A DNA stretch of 64,000 nt, from NCBI GenBank assembly GCA_025769875.1, contig JAGFNK010000297.1, forward strand, positions 1 through 64,000, read 5' to 3'. The stretch is from Russula earlei. Taxonomy: Eukaryota; Basidiomycota; Agaricomycetes; Russulales; Russulaceae. The notes under the pieces are model-generated. The model was not told the origin of the DNA. It saw only the letters and a list, made by a program, of their open reading frames with translations, and did not search any database. Of this stretch, positions 1-12,068 are shown piece by piece. Position 1 is the stretch's first letter, and every line of letters begins with the position of its first letter. The translations under genes were made by a program, and so were the position numbers.

Positions 1-491
1 CGTGCACCAAATGCAGTTGTGAAGGTGTTGGTGAAGGTGTGACGAGTTAGCTGATCGGTGGTAGGGATGCGTGACAGGTAATCTTGATGGTTTAAATCGT
101 GGAGGGGACGCCACTGCTCATGGGAGCGGTTGGTGCTTGGAAGGACGAAGTACTGGTGAGGGTGGAACCAAAATGCTATGCAAGGGGGACGATCAAGGAA
201 GCCTTCAGGCAAGGGAGGATGGTCCGCTTGCTGCTGCTTGTTCTGTGCTGGAGGGGGAGTGCCGATGGGGACAAAGTCGCCTGGAATAGGCTGGGCAGTG
301 GTAGGAGACGATGGGGGAGCCGTTGGGGAGTATAAGATGCTGAGGGGTGAAGATGCGTCGACCGGATTGAGGTCTTCAGTGAGGAGACGAAGGGCGGTGC
401 GTGGAGTAGGTTGCAGAGGAGAAGGGAGGCGCAAGGAGGTGTTAACCAAAGTGGGGGAGTTAGGAGTGGACACTTGAGCGTTGGCTGGTCA
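1..491 (-). pseudogene. Unidentified open frame, partial, running off the left edge
   Basis: The minus strand is open for about 163 codons from 491 to the window edge, with no start codon forced by the sequence. The reading is Pro/Ser/Thr-rich in its first half and then more ordinary, including the stretches PPCIAFWFHPHQYFVLPS and WRPLHDLNHQDYL. I do not recognise a family. The neighbourhood is retroelement debris, and the composition resembles the accessory ORF found 3' of the chromodomain in the two chromoviruses of this window, so a fragment of such an element is my inference. It could also be the end of a gag-like gene. The family-A LTR begins 28 bp upstream of the opening. Confidence 0.3.
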
Positions 492-519
492 ATACAGGGA
501 TGATGAGAGACTGTCCAGA

Positions 520-1348
520 TGTCAAGACACGTACTGCTGATCACTAAGGACTCAGGAGCAGGTGGGCAAGGGTCGGAACAGATGGTGTGCAGCGAAGGCA
601 GCATTGAACAGGAGGATGAGCCAAACGACAAGGAGGTACCAGATGGGGACTGGTAGGTGTTGCAAGAGACAAAGGCGAATACTAGAGGCCAGTGTAGCAA
701 GGGGGCTTTAAACAAGGCGGTCGTTGAAGAGTACCTTGAAGACGAGAGTAGACTTTAAACTGAGCGGTCGCGGGGGAGTACCCAGGAGGATGAGAGTATC
801 ACAAATGGACAGTCTGATGACTGCCATGCTTCATTGGGGCTTATATACAGTGTACAGGGTCGATTACAAAGAACTGGGACTATTCTAGACCCTTTGGTAC
901 CATCCAATAGGACTACAGTGGCATAAACTTGCTTGTGTCAAGTTTCAGGCTTACTGAGCGCATTACTGATCATTGTGGAGCGGTGAAATCATTATGATGT
1001 CACTGTGGAGCGCTTAGTGAGCCTATGAGGTCACTGTGGAGCCACTCAGTCAGCCATGATGTCATTGGAGCCCTGATGATGTCAGATGAGTTATGCAACA
1101 GTTTCTAAGAGTTTGTGCTGCTGTTTCGGGTTCTTGGTGGCTGGGTGACCATGTGGCTGCCACGCGATGATTACCCGATTAGGAAACAGGTGCCTGGTCG
1201 TGTTATAGTGTCTTTGCAATAGCGATATCTTGCACCACAGGAGGGATAGCCCAGAAAATGGAAGGGAGTTGACAATGCAAAGTGAGAGAGGTCTCTCTTG
1301 AGTGAAATAGGACAATCTACAACCAGGACTTGGCCTTGGTTCGTAACA
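520..1348. repeat. Family-A LTR, copy 1 (829 bp), no target duplication
   Basis: The block begins TGTCAAGACACG and ends CGTAACA, the TG...CA ends of an LTR. It is nearly identical to blocks at 16722-17551 and 45793-46620. A TATA-like TATATAAG lies on the minus strand near 845, so the element was probably minus-oriented here. Unlike the other two copies, the flanking pentamers differ (CCAGA left, GACCT right). The left flank is an unplaced ORF and the right flank is a chromovirus RNase H region, so this is probably a recombination or deletion junction and not a simple solo LTR. I saw no coding capacity for the parent element anywhere in the window. Confidence 0.85.
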
Positions 1349-3321
1349 GACCTCCCATACAAATTAGAAACTGACGCCTCACAATTCGCCACCAGAGCAA
1401 TCCTATTCCAAAGGACTCAAGGGGAAAAAGGAAGATGATCAGCAATATGTCACATGCATTCAACAAAGCAGAAAGAAACTACCCGGTCTGGGATAGGGAA
1501 CTCCTAGCCCTGATTCTGGTGCTCCAACACTGGTGGTATCTATTGGTCAGAATGAAACACCCCATCAAAAGTTTTACTGATCATGCCAACCTTGCCCACT
1601 ACCAACTCCCCCATAAAATTAATCGAAGAATTGCAGGATACATCTCCACACTGGCAGATTATCACTTTGAAATCCACCACAAGCCTGGGACTTCCAATTG
1701 TGCAGATGCCCTCTCACGACAGCCTGACCACAATGATGGATCAGGAGATAACCAGAACATCACAGCACTCCCCGATAAACTCTTTATCCACACACTTCAC
1801 ACAGAAGATCTGTATGAACTAGTCTTAAAAGAACAAAAGAGCCAACAACTGGACCTACTCATGTGGAAGGTCAAACACAACTTACAAGAAGAAGATGGCG
1901 TGCTGTTCAAGGATGGAAAATTGGTTGTGCCATACTTAGAACCCCTCTTACAAAAATGTTTGCACACATATCATGACAGCATCCTTGGTGGACATACAGG
2001 AAACACCCGAACCCTGTACTCAATTCAAGAATCCTTCTGGTGGCCTAAAATGGGTTACTTTGTCCAAGACTACATTTGGGGTTGTGCCACTTGCCAAGCC
2101 AACAAATCTTCCACACACCCCACTCATCCCCCAATTTACCCGATCCCCCCTGAGTTCCAAAAACCATTTCAAACCATAGCTATTGACTGGATCGTTGACC
2201 TCCTCCTATCTGAAGGAAACAATGCCATCATGACCATCACTGATCACAATTCCACCAAGGTGGCAATATTCATACCTTGTCGTAAAGATATGGGAACTCT
2301 GGAAATGGCTAAATTTTTCTTATGACATGCCTTCCCCTGGACCAGGGTCCCTTCCAAAATCATTTCTGATCATGACTCCTGCTTTACCTCCAACCTATTC
2401 AAGGAAGTCTCTAGAATTTTGGGAATCAATCAAAACTTAAGCACCGCTTATCACCCTCAAACCAATGGACAATCAGAAAGAACTAATCAAACCCTGGAAA
2501 TGTATCTCCGCATCTATACCAGAGAGGAACAAGAAGAATGGGCACACTGGCTTCCCATAGCTCAGTACCATTTCAATGCTCATAAATCCACAACCACCAA
2601 ACGAACCCCTTATGAGTTACTCTTTGGTTTTAACACACAAGGACTTGGCACCCAACTAAAATCCAAGTTCCCGGGAATTCAAGAATGCCTCCAGGCTCTG
2701 AAAGACATGCGAGAATCGGCCCAGGAAGCAATGAGAAAGGTGCAAGGCCACTGGATCAAAGAAACCAAATTCAAAGGGTTTGAAGAAGGACAGAAGGTTT
2801 GGTTGGAAGGAACTAACTTGAAAACCCCCCATCAGTTCCAGAAGTTCTGTCCCAAACAGTTCGGACCTTTTGTCATCATCAAAAAAATTTCCCATGTTGT
2901 CTACCAACTCTGCCTTCCCCCTCAATGGAGTATCCACAATGTCTTCCATGCCTCCCTCCTATCACCGGTCACTGAAACAGTCAAACATGGCCCTAACTTC
3001 CCTGAACCCCCCCCCTGACCTCCTCTCAGGAGAATATGAGGTCCAAAAAATTACCACTCAATGTCTCCATAGGAACCAACTCCAGTACAGAGTCTGGTGG
3101 AAGGGGTACTCCACAGCAGAAGACACCTGGGAACCCCTCTCAAACCTTAAAAACACCCAAGATGCCATCACCACCTTTCACCTACAACAGCCTACTAAAC
3201 TCTGCATCATGTCTACCATTAACTCTAACCCCGCAGAGTCTCATCACCCAGATGAAAGTTTGGATGACTTAGAACACCAGTTCCAAACACTTACAATACA
3301 ACAATGTACATTACTCCCCTG
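1349..3321 (+). pseudogene. Ty3/gypsy chromovirus pol, 3' half: RNase H, integrase, chromodomain
   Basis: The sequence enters inside RNase H (ETDASQFATRAILFQ, then FNKAERNYPVWDRELLA). It continues through the RNase H end (IHHKPGTSNCADALSRQPD), the integrase HHCC finger (HTYHDSILGGHTGN, then CATC), the DDE core (IAIDWIVDLL; AYHPQTNGQSERTNQ) and a chromodomain near 3040-3180 (EYEVQKI, YRVWWKGYSTAEDTWEP). Protease and reverse transcriptase are absent because the element is cut at 1349 by the family-A LTR. Breaks are visible. A frame change precedes 1435. A TGA sits at 2323 where the family has Arg (FFL*HAFPW). ISDRDS has become ISDHDS near 2370. A frame slip lies in a run of nine C at about 3008, just before the chromodomain. 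It is a dead fragment of a chromodomain retrotransposon. Product identity is firm; exact edges are not. Confidence 0.85.
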
Positions 3322-3333
3322 AATCAACTCATG

Positions 3334-4907
3334 TAACCCCCCTTCTTATTCAGTTAATGACCCCACTATCCCTGACCATGGATATACCATTTTTAATTTA
3401 GCCGCCAGGGAACAACTCTTTTCCAGAATTCTCTCCCCTGGCAACTTCTGCGGCTTTCAACTTCTCATGATGGACCCCCATTTGTCCGAGTTTCACCTGT
3501 CCATACAAAGGGCAGTACTTACGGACTTAGTATGGAATCATATTGTATGGTCAGTTCCCTTAAATACCCCCACTCCTTCAGAGTGGTCAGCCTGGCACCA
3601 CAAACACACTACTTCCGCCTACAATACCCCCATGTCTTCCCCAGCTCCCCTTTCATCTCCCTTACCTATCCTTACCCCCTCCCCTACCATTAAATAAGAG
3701 CCTCTTTCACCTGAGGTCATACAGCACATCATTGACCAATGTACGTTCATCATCCCCAACAAGGCCAAACTTCAAGACCTCGCCACCACCCTTAACCCAC
3801 TCACCATTCGCAAAGGAAGCCCTTCACCCACCCCTACCGAAGCAGACCCCACTCACCCTGGACCCCCCTGGTTTGTCTATGAACCATATACGCACGTTCC
3901 CCCCTTCTATATCAATGTCAACAGGTGGTGACACTTACTACCTTACTTACGAAGTGGCTCTATGGAATGATGAACCCATGATTTTAGGAACTATGGGTTG
4001 AGGAGAACCTGCTTATGGGAACAAACTTGTCACTCTACCTGTCATCTCTGCCCCTCACCCCTCCACCACTGCCTCCAACCTCCACCTCCTAGTCAAGGAC
4101 TACCCCTTCCACTTTGATGTAGTGCAAGCACTCGAAAACCTCCACAACCCTGGAGCTCTTGCCGATGTTTACCGCCTTCGTAATGGCTCACTACAACTGA
4201 AGGTTCTGGAGGCTAAACGAGCCACTATTCAAGGGGCTATGGACATTCTCCAACGACAACTCGCCAACCAGCTCCATGAGATTCAGTCCTACACCAAAGA
4301 GTCCGCCACCATCCATAGTCACCTCCGCGTTAACAACATCTCTGTCCAAGTCCGTCACCAACTCGACAACATGATGACTGATGGAGGTCTCACTTGTGTC
4401 ACTGGACCCTTCTATTCATTGGCAGGGAGTTATGACAAAATCGAGGTCTTAAAACAACCCTCCACACTCTCCACCCCCGTCTTGCCAATTCATCCCCCTC
4501 TCTCCCTGACCCCTCCACTTGAATATCTCCCTCACACCATTGACCAGTCCCAAAATGATGCTCCCATGGGAGCCCCTTCCCACTTTCCACAGATGTTCTC
4601 CAATGATGCTAGTACCCCCAATACCCCTCTTACCCCTGCACGCATGACCAAGGCACAGCGTCACCAACTACAGAAGCATCGGCATGTTTGCAAACACTGC
4701 AATACCAGGGGTCATTGGAACAAGGATTGTAACAAACCTCACACCAACTGCACTGGTCAGGCAGACTGTATCCTTAGGAGGACTCATAGGAGCTACAGAG
4801 GCTACTTCCCCAAGGTGATGGGTCCTCAAGGTACTGTACTTGGCCTGGGGGTGATGGAGACTATGTCCCTGAGTCGGGCCCTGAGACCGATTAGTTTGGA
4901 GAACTAA
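3334..4907 (+). pseudogene. Accessory 3' ORF of the chromovirus with a zinc knuckle
   Basis: Downstream of the chromodomain and before the LTR lies about 1.5 kb of coding-like sequence in shifting frames (pieces near 3380-3697, 3710-3930 and 4015-4907). The last piece ends in a CCHC zinc knuckle, CKHCNTRGHWNKDC, near 4690, followed by a second Cys/His cluster without full spacing. A helical, Gln/Leu-rich stretch (residues around VLEAKRATIQGAMDI) precedes it. Ty3/gypsy elements normally carry their knuckle in gag, upstream of pol, so this is an extra ORF. The complete chromovirus at 46878-54240 has an equivalent ORF in the same place with two clean knuckles. Function is unknown; a nucleic-acid-binding accessory protein is inferred. 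Confidence 0.6.
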
Positions 4908-4921
4908 GCATGAGGGGGGCA

Positions 4922-5515
4922 TGATGTTGTGATCTACCCCTCTTTCAGTTTGTCCCTAAAACCACTTCTTATTGTTCTTTACTTTCACCCTCATCCCCTT
5001 GGTTACCATTTCATCCCTTGATGCTGATGGCCCTTATTGTTTCACTTGTGGTGTTTCATCTATTGTTCGAGTTCCTTTTGCTACTGGCTTACTATTATCT
5101 ATTGTTCTGCATATGGTACTGTACAGCCTCACTAGATACAGTATTTAAGCGCCTGTAGAAGCTGGGGAATGCCCCAAGCTTAGCTTTGTCCCATCTCATG
5201 TCGCATCCCTTGCCCTGTACTCTCTCTCAATCACAACTTGCTTGTGCTGAACTACACTCTGCTTGACCTAAGCACACCTCAAGGAACCCTTGTGTTCCTC
5301 TTCCTCCTCTGCCTCTCTCTCATTGTCCTCCTCTTCTGAGAAACCAGAAGATCAACTCTGTCTGCAGGCTGAGTCATTGTCTGACTTAGTCTTGAGATGC
5401 TAAAACTTTGCTCTGGTCTCTCTGAGCCAGCCCCATTGAACCCTCAAACCAAGTCACAGGGACTTGGCCCCACTGAATCCTGAGCTAACGCTCCAATGGC
5501 CACGACACCATAACA
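4922..5515 (+). repeat. Inferred 3' LTR of the truncated chromovirus
   Basis: The accessory ORF ends at 4907 and is followed by a purine tract (GCATGAGGGGGGCA) that looks like a polypurine tract. The sequence then begins TGATGTTGTG and ends CCATAACA at 5515, giving matched ends near TGTT...AACA. A TATA-like CAGTATTTAAG lies near 5140. The 5' partner LTR is not in the window, so the limits are inferred from the ends alone. Confidence 0.55.
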
Positions 5516-6310
5516 TGTTGTGCTAGAGTGATGGGCATGTTGGAGAAAAGCAGTGAGGGGGCATGGCAAGCTTGCAGTGTGTCAAATGAGTTGTTGCATC
5601 TGTGGTGTTGCCAAGTGTTGGCCATGTTGTTGTTGTTGTCATTGATGCAGTTGCTGCTGTTGTAGCAGAGGCTGAGGCATGGTCATTCAAGGCAATGGGG
5701 TGGCAAGAGGTAAGGGCATAAGAGATGGCATGTGGAACAGTGTGGACATAGGGGTGTCACTTGTGCATTGCTTGTGCTGTTGTCTTGCAGGCACAGCAAT
5801 GAGGTCTTGAGCACTGTGGGTGGTAGCAGCATGCCTGAACAAGGGCATCCATGTGGACAGGGATGCAATAGAAGAGGTGGCATGGTGCAGTGTGGTGCTT
5901 GTGTTGGCAGCTTCTCCTGTGGCAACATCATAGTGGTGGGGTCTGATCTTCAGTGGTGCAGCATTGCTGGGCCCAGGTCTGAGGCCTTGGTCTTCTTGGG
6001 CAATGGTGCTGGTGGCACAAGGTGACAATGGCACATTGTTGCTGGTGGCATGTGTAACTGAGACATTGCCATTGACGTGACCTTGACTGAGACTGAGGGT
6101 GCAACCAAATGGGCAGTGGCAGGCTGAGCTAAGGCAATAGTGGCAGAGGAGGCAGCTGGCGATGGAGGTCAACAGCAGGCTGGGCTGAGGTGGTGGCAGG
6201 CAGTGCTGAACTGACAATGGCAGGCAAGGCTAAGGTGGAGGCTGATGATACTGGGGCTGAGGTAGTGGTGACAGATGTGGATGGGTTTGGGGCAGCAGCG
6301 ACTGCCAGCA
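5516..6310 (-). other. Ala/Ser/Thr/Pro-rich coding-like stretch, no identified gene
   Basis: This 795-bp gap holds open frames on the minus strand (for example 6129-6311 and 5687-6217) whose translation is simple in composition, with runs such as SSASTLALPAIVSSALP. The same style of sequence appears on the plus strand at 16180-18067 inside the adjacent transposon. It may be a decayed copy of the same repetitive gene. No domain is recognisable and no promoter or RNA gene was seen. Confidence 0.3.
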
Positions 6311-6337
6311 TGTTGGAAAATCGGGAAGGTCATTATA
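6311..6337 (+). repeat. Left terminal inverted repeat of the Plavaka element
   Basis: TGTTGGAAAATCGGGAAGG followed by TCATTATA pairs with the right end at 18915-18942, with two mismatches in the first 19 positions and a 2-bp length difference after it. A TTATAACC motif lies within the next 60 bp. Confidence 0.75.
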
Positions 6338-6567
6338 ATTGACCAGCTATATAATCAAATTCTATATTTATTATAACCGTGGTTATCATTTGGGTCTAAC
6401 CAAAGCTACGTCATGATAAGTCTGTTATCAAAATCACACATCCTTGTAATTCAAAGCAGCCAATTATATTTTATGACAACAGATTGTAAGGGGTTGAGTG
6501 ATAAAGCAACATAAGTCATAGGCGCTTTATCTAATCAAGTGAGCAAACTTTTTGTTTGTGAAAGTCA

Positions 6568-6952
6568 TGTTGAACTGGAACCCGAACGGATCAAAGAAGG
6601 CGAAGACCTTCATACAAGGTTCAAGATCCGCTCATAGATGTTATGTGTTAGACAGAACTTTAGTATATGCGCTTATGGCAATAGGGTTACGCATACTACG
6701 CTATCTATCACAAGATGCAGCCTTATGCTGCATCTAGAACATTTCCACATCACGCGTCACTTAATGCGCGATATAGTGGACACCTGTAGTCACCTCTTTC
6801 AGACTTAGGAACAGCCCTGGGTCATAGAGGTATAAATACCATACATGTAGATGAGTATACACATTGCTCTACACCCCAATATCACTTGAGCATGAGCACA
6901 ACCTCTAAGGTGGGTTGCTTGGCCTGTTAGCTGCGCTCTATGCTGCACAACA
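6568..6952 (+). repeat. Solo copia LTR (385 bp) with TSD AGTCA
   Basis: The block starts TGTTGAACTGG and ends GCTGCACAACA. It is the reverse complement of both LTRs of the copia element at 33942-39783. The pentamer AGTCA occurs on both sides (6563-6567 and 6953-6957), so this is a clean insertion followed by LTR-LTR recombination. A TATA box (GGTATAAATACC) lies near 6830. It sits between the left end of the Plavaka element and the transposase start, 70 bp upstream of that start codon. Confidence 0.95.
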
Positions 6953-7021
6953 AGTCATTGGCACACAACACATCCCCTGTGTCTCTATTCATTTTTATCT
7001 GCCTTTCTTCTTGTATCAATA

Positions 7022-10000
7022 ATGCCAAGAGTGATAAAACCCAAAGCTGAGGCAAAAACATGCTCAATCTGCCTCAAGAGCTTCCGTTCTCAAGCATATA
7101 CTGCCCACTTCGAAAAGTGCGAGCGAACGAAAAAGGAAGAAGGTTATGAAGCATATCAACACAGGATGAAGGAGAAGTGGTCCTCACAACTTCGATGTGA
7201 GTGCCAATACATGTCTTTCGCTACTTTGGCTCATGTTCTCTTTCCAGCATATCAAAGGTCCCAGGATGATAATCATATCAAGAATTACAACATTGGTGGC
7301 TGCCCTTCCCCGGAGGTCTCAACCCTACCTGAAACTGAAATAGGAGGTCAGGATCGCCCCTCAGGATTACCCATTTGATACATCAGATTCATGACCTCCT
7401 TTCCCAGCATCTCACTGCAATTCTGTATCACTCGCTGATGTCGCTGATGGTGCCACCATCAATGTGATTCAAACAGATTATCACCCTAGGAGTGGCAGAT
7501 CTTCCAAGACCCGCCATTTTGAGGATTATGGCACCTCCGCCTACCATCCAAGTCAGCAATCTCCTACCAGTCAACCCTGGTGGCCTTTTTTCAACTCTCA
7601 GGAGGAGTTCCTATTTGCGGAATTTCTTCTTGAATGTCATATAGGCAAGGAGCAGTCAGAAAGGTTGTTATGGATCATTCATCTTATAAGAAATAATGTG
7701 CTCTTCACATTTGAGAACTTTGTGGATATTGAAAAGGCGTAGGACCTTGCATCGATGAAACTGGTGCCTGTAAGTTTGAGAACGGTGCTGATGTGAAACA
7801 GCTGATGTCATTAGAATGTAGTTCCAAGTATCTGTTATATCTCTGCCATATAATAATGAAGTATGAACATTTGATGTCCCGCATCGTTCTCTGTGGGAGT
7901 GGGCGACAGATCTTGTTCAAGATTCACAATTATCACCTCATTTTCATTGGGACGCAGAGAGAATTTTCAAGCATAAACAGGCATCATCCACCCGCATATA
8001 TCATGAGCCATGGTCCACAGACACATTCTGGGATGTACAGGTATGTGTCCAGTGTTATTGGACACTGACTTGGAGGATCTCACATTTTACACCACATCAC
8101 CAGTCACAGATCCCTCAGGGTAGTAACCCCCTGTGCCTCATCCTATATGCCAACAAGACAAAACTATCCAATTTTTCCACAGTAAAGGGATACCCTGTCA
8201 TCGCGCGCTGTGCAAATCTTCTGGTTGCCATTCAAAATAGCAATGGTTTTGGTGGTGGGCATGTTGTTGGATGGTTACCAATAGTGTGTCAGTTATACTT
8301 TCTCTGCTTTTCTCTCAGCTGAAACAATCCACCATCTTGAGGTTTCTGAGGACCCAAACAAACAAAAGAAGCCCACATTTGTCAACCTCAAATTCACAGT
8401 CTGGCACAAGGCATTTGAAGTTGTACTGAAATCGGTCATTGAGTATTCGAAGACTGGATGTTGGCTTCAATGTGGTGATAAGGTCCTACGCTGGCTCTTC
8501 CCCACCATACTCATCTTATCTGCTGATTATGAAGAGCAGCGCGAATCTTTATATGTCACATTCTCATGTCATCAATAGCTGATGTAGCACCAATATTAAC
8601 AGATGTATAATGGCCCTTATTTGTGGAACAAATTCAAAACGACTCTGTCCCATTTGTTTCGTCAATGAGCATGAGCTCTTGGAGATCACAGAGACTTGGG
8701 AGCTCAGGAAGGCAGCCCACACTGTAGAACTCCTTTCACAAGCACGTCAAATCAATTGCACTAACGAACGCGAGAAACTCCTCTCTAATTACAGTATTCA
8801 TGACATTGATGTGAGCAATCCATTTCTTTCATCGCACTGTATACATGCCTCATTGACTCATTAGAGCCAGAATGTATTCTGGCATATCCGAAACTCAGAT
8901 CCACATTGTGCACTCTCATTTGATAGGCTTCACTCAAATAACAGCAGCTTGTTTGGCCATCATCTGTGGAGTGGATTCAAGGCGCTGATCATGAGATGTG
9001 GTCGTGCACAGTCAGCGCAGGTTGATACCCAGTATGACATCCACCCTGCCTACATTTTGCATAGCATGACCACAATCTAGATATGCTTCTGTTCCTCCAT
9101 GGCATGGTTTGAACCATTTTGGGGAAGTTATGAACATATCATTTACTGACGGCGCAAAATACAAAGACCTATCAAAGGTATGCCAATTACCTCCTATGTT
9201 CTGACTATAATTGTTGACATCACCACAGCTTGTTGTGTTCGTTGTGCACAACATCATCCCACAGAACAATAAGGAAGGGTGGTCCCTGTTGCAATGCTTA
9301 CAAAGTTTTGCTATTCTAGACTTATACCTTGGGTTTGAAGTGCACACAGAACAAATCATTGCTGCCAGCAAATGCGCACTGAAGAGCTTTGCACAGCAAA
9401 TGAAGGTATGTCAATGTGCTCCACAATTCTCACCCTTCCTTGGGTTGTCCCCTGATGGTATTGCTCACCACTCACCAGGAATATGCCAAATTATCCACAG
9501 ATGCAGCAATACTCTGGGGTGAATCAATCAAGAATTGGAACTTCCCTAAAATGCATGCATTAGTGCATAGCTTTGATGACATTGAACATAAGGGGGCCTC
9601 CTGCAGCTACAATACCAAGCCAAATGAGAAACTGCATGGGCCATTGAAGAGGTCCTACATGCACTCTAATTTCAAGGATGTTGCAAATCAGGTTTGTTTC
9701 ATGTTGCATAGAAGCGACACTCTGACGACACCATAATATCCTTAGTTGTTAAGAAATGAGCATCGTCGCTTTGTCTTATCATTGATGCGTAGCCAACTTG
9801 ATGGAATTGATGAAACAAGAGGTGACAATCTTGTTGACTCAGATGAAGCACCAGAAGATCTACCATCAGATCCTTCCCAAAATCACATGCATGGCCAATA
9901 TGACGGCCCAGAACTGCATGGAAAATTGCTCTTTGATGGCCACATCATACTGCGCTCACAGCAACCGATGATTACTTTTGGCTCAATTGGGGACTCCCTC

Positions 10001-10577
10001 CATGAGCAGCGTTCCAATTGGCTACGCCTTCAAGCAGTATACCTTCAAATCCCCTCATCATATGCGACAATCAACCTTGACCCAGATCACCCTGTGCGCA
10101 ATGCCCTTGCTTCTTTATCTTGTGGTTCTTGAGACCTCTTAGATTATTGAATACCAATCCATCAAGATCGTTTACAAGTCCAGGGTGGACTTCAATCAAT
10201 ATATAGATATTGTATATTGTAGCCCCTGTTTCCATGGCCGAGAACGATGCAATTTCGTGATCGTACAGACCACCAACAGCTGTATCTTTGCACGGCTCCT
10301 GTGCATATTTTCCTGTTCTGTACCTGACCAAATTTTTCCCATCTGCTTAGTGCAACACCTTGACGATCCGATCCATACTCCACCTGCTAAGGATCGAGAC
10401 CTAAGACTCCACCACATTCATGCCCAATCAAAAACAGAATTTATCTTTGTGCAATCTATCTTGTGTGGTGCACCCCTCATCCCAGACTTTGATAAAGCTG
10501 GAGATTACTTTGTCATGGATGTTGTTGACCACACAGGAGATCTTTATCTTTGTTGCAAAGAAATATTTCCTATATGA
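7022..10577 (+). pseudogene. Plavaka-family transposase, decayed
   Basis: Plavaka proteins are RNase H-fold DNA transposases expanded in mushrooms and relatives. The start (ATG at 7022) encodes a zinc-finger-like CSICLKSF...HFEKC. Matching blocks follow in order. They are FNIHNYHLIFIGTQREF-type sequence near 7920, a block near 8138-8560 including KGYPVIARCANL and WHKAFEVVLKS, a CPICFVNEHELLEITETW finger (8650), FDRLHSNNSSLFGHHLW (8920), SFTDGAKYKDLSK (9140), LEVHTEQIIAA-like sequence (9345), NWNFPKMHALVHSFDDIE (9533), the signature YNTKPNEKLHGPLKRSY (9610), and the C-terminal region with PPAKDRDLRLHHI (10380). Stops and frame changes separate most blocks, and some gaps may be introns. Catalytic residues cannot be assigned with certainty. 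Intact relatives are roughly 900-1100 residues, consistent with this span. Confidence 0.8.
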
Positions 10578-10888
10578 TACCATCTTTCAGTCCTTTACAT
10601 GTCATCTACCATACACTCAATCTGGTTGACCTATTCTCTGTTCACCAATCATCTCAATATTCCCAGTGAGCGGTGTAGTGAACCTGAAAAAGGTACACTG
10701 AGTTCATGATTCCAGATGAGGATGGACATTCAGTGTCCCAAGGAACAGAGCAAGCTAATAAGACTTGAGAGACAGCAGACAAGGATGGAGGGTGACAGGG
10801 AATCCACTGGATTTAAGAGAGGCAGCTAGGGAAATTATATACATGAGGAAGGGATTACATGTGTTGAGACCATACACATTACACAAAG

Positions 10889-11705
10889 ATGAAGAGCAAC
10901 CATATGAGATACAACACTGCACCTATGACACCACAGCATACTACCCATGGCACAGCGCATGCAGTGCTTGCATACGCGCTGCATGTATTTCCCAACCACC
11001 GCAACCTTTGGCACCATGCAGCCGACCTAGAGAAGGCACACAGCACTTGTGAGTGTCTTGACAAGCTGCTGGCATGCGTGGTCGAATGTTGCCCTCAGGC
11101 GGAAGTCCTCTGGCCGATGCGGGCCAAGGAAAAGTGGCTTGGCAGAGATGTACATGTGGCGCACGAGATACTCAGAAGCGCATTCAAAAGGAACTCAGAG
11201 AGTGAGCAGATTTGGCTGGGAGAGGCCAAAGGTGTCAGAGGAGGCAAGTCGTCCTTGTTGTCACCGCTGACATGGAGAAGAGCTTCATGCAAGTCATCGG
11301 AGTCTTTGTGTTTGAGCGTCTCCAAGAGTGAGTTGAACCATTGCTTCTCAGAGCTGTTGTCGTTCGCGCTGCAAGAACTGCAAAGGAGCTTGTGGGCATC
11401 GGGATAGATGAACGAGGGAGAAATTGAAGTCAACAAGAAGAAAAAACCCACAAGTTCTCTTTCAATGTCTATGGCTTCCTGATCTGGGTAGTGGTTGACT
11501 TCTCAATGTTAAGACAGGAGTAAAATGAGGGAGAGATGGGTCACCTCATATTGGGGTCATCCAGGTTGAGTCACGACTCTAGACCAAACTCCTGGTGGCT
11601 GTTAAGCTCGAGGCAGAAAATGGAGAGCTGCGTGCAGCACAAGAACTTTTGGTGCGCATGCGGACGGTCGCCTACACATGTCAGATGCATGTTCCTGGGT
11701 ACATT
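10889..11705 (+). pseudogene. Fragment of splicing factor Prp6 carried by the transposon
   Basis: The reading at 10940-11215 matches the HAT/TPR-repeat region of Prp6 (a U4/U6.U5 tri-snRNP protein): GTAHAVLAYALHVFPNHRNLW, LEKAHSTCECLDKLLA, CPQAEVLWPMRAKEKWL and FKRNSESEQIWL. After a gap of about 375 bp the next Prp6 block resumes at 11595 with AVKLEAENGELRAAQELLV. The gap begins near a GTGTCAG that could be an intron donor, or it may hold foreign sequence. Only about 130 of roughly 900 residues are present, and the reading frame does not continue on either side. It lies in transposase orientation between the transposase and other cargo. A captured, non-functional host-gene fragment is the simplest explanation. 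Confidence 0.75.
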
Positions 11706-12068
11706 TGTTTAGTCCGAGTGGCTGCTGGTAGCACCGCACACCCACACACTTCACCCACATATCACGCTCACGTTGACTCACTACCACCACCACCACAACA
11801 ACACTTGACATGACTGTCGTCCTGAAATTAGAACTGTCGGCCACACCCACATCCTTGACCGTGGGGCTGGCACTACTCGTTGTGTGGGCCCATTTGGGGG
11901 AGATGTCGTTCGCTGGACACACGTCCCTAGAAGTGCGTTTGCATGTCAATCAATCACTGAGATTATCACTGGTTCAAATAGAATTTGAATGAACTCATTG
12001 TAAAGCTATACAAGGACATGTTCCACAGGGAGAAACGATTTGGCCATGCATCCCAACCGGGCAGCAGC

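Noticed and set aside
10889..11407. A functional tetratricopeptide gene in the transposon
   Set aside because: The similarity to Prp6 covers only a few repeats, with no start, end or continuous frame; a fragment fits better.
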